A stretch of DNA of 64,000 nt, taken from contig JAYWGN010000047.1 of NCBI GenBank assembly GCA_043778255.1, positions 1 to 64,000 on the forward strand. The letters run 5' to 3'. Position numbers and translations under genes: made by a program. The notes below the pieces were generated by a model, which saw only the letters and a program-made list of their open reading frames with translations, was not told the DNA's origin and made no database searches. The stretch comes from JAYWGN01 sp043778255 (GTDB lineage: Bacteria; Bacteroidota; Bacteroidia; Chitinophagales; Chitinophagaceae). Positions 18,909-26,800 of the stretch are shown one piece after another. The first letter of the stretch is position 1; each line of letters starts with the position of its first letter.

Positions 18909-20936
18909 TTACCCCTCCAAATCCATTACCACTTCAAACTGCCTTTCATAGGCTGTTTCAAGTGTAGTTAGTTGTACTTTTACTTTTTTATAGTTGGCTT
19001 CGGTGGCAGCAAATTTATTTTTATCGCTGTATATATTGGGTGCGGCAAGGTCAAGCTCTAGTTGGGTTTGTTGCTGCTTTAAGTTAACAATTTGTTCTTC
19101 TTGTTGCTGCAATATGCGTTGTTGTTTTTGTAGTTCTTTTTTTGCTTCTTTATCTATTGGTTTATTAGCAGTGGGTATATTAGCCTCATTCTTAATAGCT
19201 AACTTTGTACCTCCCACTTCTAACTTCTTACTTCCCACCTCTAACTTTGTACCTCCCACTTCTAACTTCTTACTTCCCACTTCCAACTTCGTACCTCCCA
19301 TCTCTAATTTCGTACCTCGTACTTCTACCTTATTAGCAGCTATTCGGCTTTGCCACTCCAAATATTCCTCATAGCCACCTTTAAATTCTTTTATTTTACC
19401 GTCTATTATTTCCCATATTTTATTGGCGGTTTTACTAATAAAATGCCTATCGTGGCTTACCATTATAAATGTACCATCGTACTTATTGAGGGCATTTATG
19501 AGTAAGTCTATACTTACCAAATCTAAGTGGTTGGTTGGCTCATCGAGCAGCAAAAAGTTAGCTTTGCTTACTATGGTTTTTGCCAAAGCAATTCTGGCTT
19601 TTTCGCCACCGCTAAGTACTTTTATTTTTTTCTCTACATCGTCGCCACTAAACAAAAAACAACCCAGCAAACTCCGTAATTCCATCTCCGTTTTTTGGCT
19701 ACCGCATTGCATCATTTCGGCTATTATGGTATCGTCTACATTAAGGCTTTCTAGTTGGTGCTGTGCATAAAAACTTTCTACAATATTATGTCCCCATTTA
19801 CGTTCCCCTTCAAATGGTTCAGTACCTACCACTACCCTAAGTAAGGTCGATTTGCCTTTACCATTTGCACCAATAAGGGCTATTTTGTCGCCACGTTCTA
19901 TTTCGGCATCGGCACCATCTACTATATCCACCGTAGGAAAACGTTTGGTTACGTTTTTTAATTCGCACAATACTTTGCCGGGTATAACTTCGGCCTTAAA
20001 GTTAATTTTAAGGTTAGGCCGTTCAATGCTTGCCTCCTCTATACGGTCTATTTTATCTAATCGTTTTACTATGCTTTGTGCAGCTGCTGCCTTACTAGCT
20101 TTAGCTTTAAACCGTTCTACAAATCGTTCCTGTTGGCGTATATAATCTTGTTGGTTTTCAAAGGCACGTTGTTGCAGTTCCACTCGCATTTCCTTTTCGG
20201 TTTCATAATTATCGTAATCGCCAGTATAAAAGTGGAGTTCTCGTTGGTACAGTTCTACCACTTTGGTTACCATACGGTTAAGGAAATATTTATCGTGGCT
20301 TACAATTATAACTGTACCTTGGTAATGCTGTAAGTACTTTTCGAGCCACTCTATACTGGGCAGGTCTAAGTGGTTGGTAGGTTCATCTAGCATTAGCAAA
20401 TCGGGTTGTTGCAGTATCATTTTGGCAAGTATAACCCTCATTCGCCAACCACCGCTAAATTCTTTAAAGGGGCGCTGTAGGTCTTGGTTTCTAAAGCCGA
20501 GTCCTTGCAATACATCTTCGGTTTTGTAGTCCATTTCGTAACCGCCAAGTACCTCAAATTCGTGTAGTTTATCGGCATAGTTCATTAGCAGTTTTTCATC
20601 TTCGCTGTTTTCCAAATCTTTAGTGAGTTGGGCTATTTCGGCTTCCAATATTATTTGCTGTGCAAATGCACCTTTGGCTACTTGTAGTATAGTTTCTTCT
20701 GTTTCCAGGCTTAAGAGGTCTTGGTGTAGGTAACCAATGGTAGTTTCTTTACTTTTTTCAATAGTGCCTTTGCTCGGCATCATTTGGTTGTTAAGTAACT
20801 TTAGTATGGTTGATTTACCAGTACCATTATACCCAATTAATCCTATACGTTCATTTTCAAATATTGACCAATTTACACTGTCTAATAATACTCTTGACCC
20901 AAACTCGAGGGTTACATTTTGTAAGGCTGCTAACAT
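18909..20936 (-). CDS. ABC-F ATPase (Uup/YdiF-like) with heptamer-encoded linker
   Basis: A 675-residue soluble protein with two ABC domains, acting on ribosomes as translation factors or antibiotic-protection proteins do. Domain 1 has GYNGTGKST, FSGGWRMRV and LLMLDEPTNHLD. Domain 2 has GANGKGKST, LSGGEKARIALA and LLLDEPTNHLDL. An arm/linker helix lies between them and a C-terminal coiled coil (about 600-675) follows. Between domain 2 and the coiled coil, residues of about 537-580 are a near-perfect seven-residue repeat (KLEVGGT / KLEVGSK) encoded by a heptanucleotide tract. The start is fixed by a TAnnTTTG box 4 nt upstream. Which member of the ABC-F family it is cannot be settled. Confidence 0.93.
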   Translation of the reverse strand: MLAALQNVTLEFGSRVLLDSVNWSIFENERIGLIGYNGTGKSTILKLLNNQMMPSKGTIEKSKETTIGYLHQDLLSLETEETILQVAKGAFAQQIILEAEIAQLTKDLENSEDEKLLMNYADKLHEFEVLGGYEMDYKTEDVLQGLGFRNQDLQRPFKEFSGGWRMRVILAKMILQQPDLLMLDEPTNHLDLPSIEWLEKYLQHYQGTVIIVSHDKYFLNRMVTKVVELYQRELHFYTGDYDNYETEKEMRVELQQRAFENQQDYIRQQERFVERFKAKASKAAAAQSIVKRLDKIDRIEEASIERPNLKINFKAEVIPGKVLCELKNVTKRFPTVDIVDGADAEIERGDKIALIGANGKGKSTLLRVVVGTEPFEGERKWGHNIVESFYAQHQLESLNVDDTIIAEMMQCGSQKTEMELRSLLGCFLFSGDDVEKKIKVLSGGEKARIALAKTIVSKANFLLLDEPTNHLDLVSIDLLINALNKYDGTFIMVSHDRHFISKTANKIWEIIDGKIKEFKGGYEEYLEWQSRIAANKVEVRGTKLEMGGTKLEVGSKKLEVGGTKLEVGSKKLEVGGTKLAIKNEANIPTANKPIDKEAKKELQKQQRILQQQEEQIVNLKQQQTQLELDLAAPNIYSDKNKFAATEANYKKVKVQLTTLETAYERQFEVVMDLEG
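19201..19328 (-). repeat. Heptanucleotide tract inside the ABC-F coding sequence
   Basis: Read on the coding strand, at least 17 consecutive 7-nt units occur, such as GTTAGAA, GTGGGAG, GTACAAA and GTAAGAA. The same words occur in the intergenic tracts at 20971-21145 and 29711-30009. Three units (21 nt) encode seven residues, so the frame is kept. Confidence 0.9.
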
Positions 20937-20940
20937 TTTG

Positions 20941-20948
20941 CAAATATA
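20941..20948 (-). promoter_or_regulatory. -7 box of the ABC-F gene
   Basis: TATATTTG on the minus strand, followed by CAAA and then the ATG: exactly 4 nt of spacing. Confidence 0.5.
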
Positions 20949-20970
20949 ATAATAAAATGTGCTAAGAAAC

Positions 20971-21145
20971 GAGGTGAGAAGTACGAATTAAGGAATTAAG
21001 AAATTAAGTTGGAGGTGAGAAGTTAGAAGTACGAATTATGGAATTAAGAAATTAAGTTGGAGGTGAGAAGTTATAAGTACGAATTAAGGAATTAAGTTAG
21101 AGATAAGATGTTATAAGTTGGAGGTTATAAGTTTGAGGAGTTTGG
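20971..21145 (+). repeat. Intergenic heptanucleotide tract, GTnnGAR family
   Basis: The gap between the divergent ABC-F and holB genes is filled by 7-nt words on the plus strand (GTTGGAG, GTGAGAA, GTTAGAA, GTTATAA). These are interrupted by phrases such as GAATTAAGAAATTAA. It separates the two leaderless-type promoters. No other feature is seen between 20949 and 21205. Confidence 0.85.
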
Positions 21146-21205
21146 ATTCATAATATTGAGTGCTAAAATTTTTCATTAGTAATTCACAATTGTCCATTAT
21201 TGTTC

Positions 21206-21213
21206 TACCTTTG
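21206..21213 (+). promoter_or_regulatory. -7 box of holB
   Basis: TACCTTTG followed by AGGT and the ATG at 21218: again exactly 4 nt of spacing. Confidence 0.5.
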
Positions 21214-21217
21214 AGGT

Positions 21218-22423
21218 ATGCTGTTTACCGATGTAGTAGGCAACGATGCCGTAAAACAAAAATTAATAACTTTAGTAGCACAAAATAGGCTAAGCCATGC
21301 CCTATTATTTGTAGGTAAAGATGGTAGTGGTGTGTTACCGTTAGCATTAGCCTTTGCTAATTATATAAGTCTTAATCCCTTACAAACAGACAGCATTAAT
21401 GCAGCACCCGATATGTTTGGCGAAGTGGCCACTGTACAAGTCCCCACCACTATTGCCCAAGCCGATGCTTTTATGCAAAGCCACCCTAACTATGGTAAGG
21501 TAACAGCTATGGTACACCCCGATATACATTATACTTACCCCGTAATAATTAAAAAAACTGGCGACAAACCATTAAGTACCGAGTACATAAAACAATGGCG
21601 AACATTTATAGCTGAACAGCCTTATAGCAACGTATTTGATTGGTTGCAGTATATAGAAGCCGAAAATAAACAAGGCAACATATCGGCATTAGAGTGTAAT
21701 GAAATTATAAGAAAGCTAAGCCTAAAGAGTTTTGAAAGTGAGTATAAAATATTAGTATTGTGGATGCCCGAATACTTAGGTAAAGAAGGTAATAAATTGC
21801 TAAAATTAATAGAAGAACCACCACCCAATACACTGTTTATATTAGTAGCACAAAGCGAAGAGCAAATACTGCAAACCATAATAAGCCGTACCCAATTGGT
21901 AAAAGTACCGCTACCACATAATGAGGCAATAATACAATACCTACGTGGTAAAACAGATGTAGTAAAAGCTATGCAAATAACAGGTGTATGCGAAGGCAAT
22001 GTACGTGATGCACTACACTTATTACAAGCCGATGGCGATGATTGGCTCCAGCTTATAAAGGACTGCTTAAATGCCCTAAAAAAAACAAGAGCACAGGGTA
22101 TGTTACTATGGGTAGCCAAACTCAATGAATTGGGTAGAGAAAGGCAAAAGCAATTTGTAAGGTACTTTATACATATTGTAGCTTTGTGCATAAGAGCCAA
22201 TATTACAGGCATTAATAGCATTAATATTAGCGACAACGAAAGGGTATTTGTAAGCAAATTAAAAGATATTGTAACGGTTGATACACTGGAGGAAATGGCT
22301 ATATTACTTAACGAACAAATATACCATATAGAGCGAAATGCAAATGCAAAGTTGTTATTTCATGCACTTATAATACGATTGGATTATATGGTAAACCATA
22401 AAAATAGTATAGCAATTGTATAA
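21218..22423 (+). CDS. holB: DNA polymerase III delta-prime subunit-like clamp-loader protein
   Basis: A 401-residue AAA+ protein of the clamp loader that loads the beta clamp at replication forks. The N-terminus (FTDVVGNDAVKQKL, RLSHALLFVGKDGSG) is typical. The P-loop lacks a normal GKT/S, as in delta-prime subunits, which do not hydrolyse ATP. Later come EEPPPNTLFILVA and ISRTQLVKVP (sensor region) and a helical collar domain. The segment that holds four zinc-binding cysteines in most homologues (about residues 50-95) has none here. It stands alone behind its own promoter. Confidence 0.85.
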   Translation: MLFTDVVGNDAVKQKLITLVAQNRLSHALLFVGKDGSGVLPLALAFANYISLNPLQTDSINAAPDMFGEVATVQVPTTIAQADAFMQSHPNYGKVTAMVHPDIHYTYPVIIKKTGDKPLSTEYIKQWRTFIAEQPYSNVFDWLQYIEAENKQGNISALECNEIIRKLSLKSFESEYKILVLWMPEYLGKEGNKLLKLIEEPPPNTLFILVAQSEEQILQTIISRTQLVKVPLPHNEAIIQYLRGKTDVVKAMQITGVCEGNVRDALHLLQADGDDWLQLIKDCLNALKKTRAQGMLLWVAKLNELGRERQKQFVRYFIHIVALCIRANITGINSINISDNERVFVSKLKDIVTVDTLEEMAILLNEQIYHIERNANAKLLFHALIIRLDYMVNHKNSIAIV

Positions 22424-22501
22424 CATAAGTCTGTAGTATTTTAATAAATCTCATTTTACGCATTTATAATTTGAACTTTTGTTATTTAATAATTAATACC
22501 C

Positions 22502-22676
22502 TACAACCCTGAAAGGGTTGAACTATACTAACGTTGGGTGTAACCCAACGAAACAACCCTACTATACAATGCATAGCCTAACTCAACCATAACAAGCAAT
22601 AGCTTAACATAAACAGTCAAATTAAATACAACCCTGAAAGGGTTGAACTATACTAACGTTGGGTGTAACCCAACGA
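22502..22676. repeat. Two 50-bp double-hairpin repeats
   Basis: Copies at 22502-22551 and 22627-22676 are identical. Each has two perfect hairpins, AACCCT-GAAA-AGGGTT type and CGTTGGGT-GTA-ACCCAACG, joined by AACTATACTAA. The 75 bp between them are AT-rich without a gene. Together with the flanks this accounts for most of the gene-free stretch 22424-22740. Confidence 0.85.
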
Positions 22677-22700
22677 CAAAAACGTAAAGCCCAACCTTAT

Positions 22701-22728
22701 AAAAAAAGCGTTTGGCAAAGCCAAACGC
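22701..22728 (-). terminator. Terminator downstream of the tRNA pseudogene
   Basis: On the minus strand GCGTTTGGC-TTT-GCCAAACGC is followed by a seven-T run, a strong intrinsic terminator. It probably was the original terminator of the tRNA locus. Confidence 0.85.
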
Positions 22729-22741
22729 AATATAAAAATTG

Positions 22742-22795
22742 TAGCGAGGATGGGAATTGAACCCATCTCCGCCTTAGGCGGATATGTATCCCTGC
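22742..22795 (-). pseudogene. Truncated tRNA-Met copy
   Basis: The first 27 bases from 22741 are identical to the 3' end of the intact tRNA at 22864-22890 (T-arm and 3' acceptor strand). An anticodon-arm-like segment with CAT (GGATACATATCC on the minus strand) follows, but the variable region is replaced by the palindrome TCCGCC-TTA-GGCGGA (22768-22782). The D-arm and 5' acceptor strand are gone, so it cannot fold as a tRNA. Confidence 0.75.
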
Positions 22796-22829
22796 AAAAT
22801 TAAAAACCTATTTTCTACAACCCTTTAAA

Positions 22830-22857
22830 TAAAAAAACCCTCATTTTTATGAAGGTC
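22830..22857 (-). terminator. Terminator of the intact tRNA-Met
   Basis: On the minus strand ACCTTCAT-AAAA-ATGAGGGT, with one G-U pair that forms only in minus-strand RNA, is followed by a T-run. Confidence 0.75.
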
Positions 22858-22864
22858 TATTTTG

Positions 22865-22938
22865 TAGCGAGGATGGGAATTGAACCCATCACCTCAGGGT
22901 TATGAATCCTGCGCTCTAACCAACTGAGCTACCTCGCC
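22865..22938 (-). tRNA. tRNA-Met (CAT), probably elongator
   Basis: A 74-nt cloverleaf: acceptor GGCGAGG/CCTCGCT, D-arm GCTC/GAGC, anticodon loop TTCATAA, T-arm ATGGG-TTCAATT-CCCAT and discriminator A. The terminal CCA is not encoded (the genome reads ACA). The anticodon stem lacks the three G-C pairs of initiator tRNA and the 1-72 pair is G-U, so elongator Met is most likely. A CAT anticodon could also be lysidine-modified Ile2, which is not excluded. It is followed by its own terminator and then by a broken second copy. Confidence 0.93.
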
Positions 22939-22985
22939 AAAGTAAATTTTGGATTGCAAAGTTAACACTTTTTACCAAAAAAAAA

Positions 22986-23507
22986 TTAATCTTTTATAAA
23001 CAATGCTTTCAATTCTTCAGCATCATTCGGTTTCATTTTGCCACCCAATATAAGTCTAATTTGTCTGCGCCGCAGTGCACCATCGTACAATCTTTTTTCC
23101 TCATCTGTATTAGGTATTACCTGTGGTACAGGCCTTGGGTTGCGGTTAGGGTCAAGTGCTACAAAGGTAAAGTAGGCCTCGTTACTTTCGTATTTGTATT
23201 GCTGCAAATGATCTTCGCCCCATACCTTTATATATATTTCCATACTAGTAGTAAAAGCCCGAGTAACCTTAGCCTCTATATGTACAGTATTACCCAATTT
23301 TATAGGGTTTTTAAACGATATATTATCCACCGAAGCCGTCATGCTAGGTGCATTACAATGTTTGCCACTAGCAATACCAGCCGCTATATCCATCCAATAC
23401 ATAAGCCTACCACCCATTAAGTTGCCAAATACATTAGTGTCGTTGGGCAGTACCAATTCATTCATTATTGTAAAACTTGCCTCCGCATTTTTTGCTTCTA
23501 CAGTCAT
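22986..23507 (-). CDS. Hot-dog acyl-CoA thioesterase
   Basis: A 173-residue cytosolic acyl-CoA hydrolase of the YciA/BACH type. The family block LPNDTNVFGNLMGGRLMYWMD (about residues 20-40), with the catalytic Asn/Asp region, is followed by the hot-dog core (TASVDNISFKNPIKLGNTVH, FVALDPNRNPRPVPQV). A C-terminal helical tail of about 35 residues follows. It releases fatty acid and CoA and may balance CoA pools together with beta-oxidation enzymes. A TACTTTTG box lies 15 nt upstream of the ATG. Confidence 0.92.
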   Translation of the reverse strand: MTVEAKNAEASFTIMNELVLPNDTNVFGNLMGGRLMYWMDIAAGIASGKHCNAPSMTASVDNISFKNPIKLGNTVHIEAKVTRAFTTSMEIYIKVWGEDHLQQYKYESNEAYFTFVALDPNRNPRPVPQVIPNTDEEKRLYDGALRRRQIRLILGGKMKPNDAEELKALFIKD

Positions 23508-23846
23508 TATTTATTTTTTTTGCAAAAGTAGTTTAATTAAACTTAAGTTTTTTGTTAAGCCTTATTATTGGGGGCTATCAACATTATTTATCTATTCAGC
23601 TACAGTTCCACGCCCACCTACAATCTATGCCTACGGCATAGGATTTTCGGTTAAGCGTGGCAGCCCATCACCTTACCAAGCATTGTTCAGCCTATGCCAT
23701 ACTAGTAATATTATAAGTACTATTTTATTTATGCCAAAGGCAATAAATAGAATACCTTAATAACAAAATAAATTGTGACCATAAAAAAAAGGAAGCACCC
23801 AAATGGGAAACTTCCTTTTTTACAAATTTTAAGTTGTTACTTACTA
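23508..23846. other. Gene-free stretch with promoter, hairpins and terminator
   Basis: It holds the thioesterase -7 box TACTTTTG (23530-23523, minus strand), two palindromic motifs CTATGCC-TAC-GGCATAG (near 23624-23640) and TGCC-AAA-GGCA (near 23731-23741), and the terminator at 23782-23821. No credible gene is seen on either strand; an open frame overlapping on the plus strand is only antisense to the thioesterase. Confidence 0.6.
23782..23821. terminator. Terminator after the giant T9SS cargo gene
   Basis: AAAAAGGAAG / CTTCCTTTTT with an internal CCC/GGG pairing and T-runs in both orientations. It lies just past the stop codon of the minus-strand gene. Confidence 0.85.
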
Positions 23847-26800
23847 TTATTCAACTATAATTTTCAATACTGCTTTTTCACCATTATCAATATTGTTAGC
23901 TTGTAACATATATATTCCTTTTGCTAGGTTATCAGTTTGTAATCTTTCAGTTTGTATAGCATTTACAATAATTTTAGTATTCAATTGTTGGCCTATTGTA
24001 TTTACTAATATAAACTGTACTTTTTTACCAAGCCAAGTATCAGGCAGTGTAACCATTACATAATTAGTAACAGGGTTAGGGTATGCATCTATTTTTATTA
24101 CTTTAGCAAAGTTTACTTTTCTTATATCACTGTATGTAATTGCGCCATTAATATCTATTATTTTTAACCTATAGTAATTAACACCTGTGTTAGTTGCCAT
24201 ATCGAGGTAGTTATAATTTTGAATATTATTACTATTGCCTTGCGCATTTAATGTAGTAAGGATATTAAAAGTAACGCCATTGCTAGATCTTTCAATTACA
24301 ATATACTTAGTATTAATTTCCCTTGTAGTTGCCCATTTAAGTTGGCTATTATTACCCTCTTTGGTAGCAGTAAAGCTAAGTAAACTTACTGGCAATAATG
24401 CACCACCACTTAATGGTATAGTATATACAGCAGGGCTACTCACCTGACCCAAATTATCGGTAGCAGTATAATTAAATACAAATGCCGTACCCGTATAAGT
24501 AGGGTTAGGTGTAAATTGTAATGTAGCAGCTTGTGCAGGTGTAAGTACCGTACCAACAGCTAACGTAGTAACTACACCACCAATAACAGCAGTTACTGTA
24601 CCTTGGCTGGCAGGAGGCATGCTACTTACAGTATAGTTTGTTATTGAAGTAGTAGCAGCTATGGTATTTCCATTATCACTACCTGTAAGTGCTGGTATAT
24701 TATTAGCAATAGCTGTTGACTTAATAATTGTAAGGCTAGTAGTATTAGTTGCAATAGGAGCAGGGTCTACTACTAATATAGTGTAAGTAGCAGGTGCACT
24801 TGTGTTACCATTAGCATCTACAGCAGCGTAGTTAAATGTAACTGGGCCTTGGTAATTAGCAGCCGGTGTAAATTGAATGCTTGCAGCTTGAGCCGGTGTA
24901 AGTGATTGACCAACTGTAAGTGGTACACCACCAATACTAAGTACACCTTGGCTTGTAGGCGGTAGTGAACTTATTAGGAAATTGGTAACTGCACTACTAC
25001 CAGCAGTTGCTGATAGAGGAACTGAACCAGTAACCACACCATTAACCAAATTACCTAAATTTTGAGCAGTACCATTACTACTTGCATAAGCACCTGCCGT
25101 GAGGTTATTAGCCACAGGTGGGGTACCCACCGGCAATATTGGGTTAGTGGCAGTTACAATTGGAATTGTATAAGGTGCTGGCAAACTTGCTTGTCCGTTA
25201 TTATCAATACTTACAAAATTAAATGTACTACTTGCACCTGCTGCACATACAGTAGAGCCAGTGCTAGGGTTAAATTGAATAGTTGCAGCCTGTGCTGGTG
25301 TTAAATTCAATGGTAAACTTGCAGCAGTAATTGTAGTAGTTACTCCACCAATTACATAAGTTAAAGTACCACAGGTAGGCATTGTTGTAATTCTATAACC
25401 TGTTATAATACCTTGTACATCGCTACCACTAAGTGCAGGTATTGCAGCTGCACCACTACCTACTACTACTGGGTTAGTAATTGTGGGGTTTGCTACTGGT
25501 GGCGTATTTGTAATTGGTATTGTTACTGATGCTGTGTTGCTTACTGCACCACTATTATCGGTAGTAGTATAATTAAAAGTTTGGTTACCTACCGGGGTAA
25601 CACCACCTGTAGCAGGAGTGTACACCAACTGAGAAGCTTGTGCTACCGTAAGTGATTGCCCTATAGTAACGGCGGTACCATTTAATGATAATGTACCTGA
25701 TACTGGTAAGCTAGTAATATTATAATTAGCAATAGTGCCATCTACATCTGTACCTACCAAACCTGGCAATGTAGTAGCCCCATTAGTGTTAGGTATTGGA
25801 GTACTTACTAAGTTTTGAGCATTTGGAGGTAAGTTGCTTATAGGCGTGCTATAGCTACCAACTGAGCTTACTGCACCACTATTATCTGTAGCAGTAAATG
25901 TAAGAGTAGCAGTAGTTCCACCACCAGTTACAGCAGGATCAAAGTATATTGAGGCAGCTTGAGCAGGAGTAAGTGGCGTACCTACTACCAATGCTACTAG
26001 TTGTGCTTGAGTACAAGCACCTGCACCATTAGGGCAATAGTAATATATACCACTACTTGCAGGTGGTAGGCTTAATATTTGATAACTTGCTATTGTGCCA
26101 TCTGCATCAGATGCAGTAAGTGGTGCAGCAGGAGTTGCAGGAGGATTGGGTCCAACTGGGTTATTAACTACATTGTTAGCAATTGGTGGAGTATTAGCTC
26201 TAATTGGAATAGTAACTGTAGCAGTGTTGCTCACTGCACCTAAGTTATCGGTGGCTGTATATGTAAATGAAGCAGTAGTACCAGCAGCACAAGGTGTGCC
26301 TGATGCAGGGCTAAATTGTAAAGTTGCTCTTTCGGCAGGAGTAAGCGTAATAGGGTATGTAGCTATAACTGTGTAAGCTGCTCCTACACCTCCAACTTTA
26401 TATTGTAACACTCCACAACTTGGTGCATTTATGTTATAACTAGCTATAGTGCCGTTAGCATCTGTAGCACTTGGTGGGTTAATATTTGCAAAACCGCTAC
26501 CTGTATTAATTGGTGTGTTTGCTAAATTTTGAGCAACTGGTGCAGGGTTAGCAGGTGGTGTTCCTACTGGAGTTGTATAAGTAGCTGGTGTTGTACTTAC
26601 ATTACCATTATTATCTACCACGTTAAAAGTTAAAGTGGCATTTAAGCCAGTACCTGTAGTTGCTGGGTCAAATTGTAATGTAGCAGCTTGTGCAGCTGTT
26701 AGCGTAATAGGACCGTTTATTGCAACAGGAGTACAACTTGGCAAAGTGCCAGTAGCACAATAAAAGTATACACCAGTACTTGATGGCGGAACTGTAGTAA

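Noticed and set aside
22742..22795. tmRNA 3' end or a tRNA with an intron
   Set aside because: It lacks a 5' acceptor strand and D-arm, and the conserved part is identical to the adjacent tRNA-Met, so a truncated copy is simpler.
23341..23760. 139-residue plus-strand open frame over the thioesterase 5' end and the gap
   Set aside because: Half of it is antisense to a clear thioesterase gene and the rest crosses promoter and hairpin motifs; no protein-like features.
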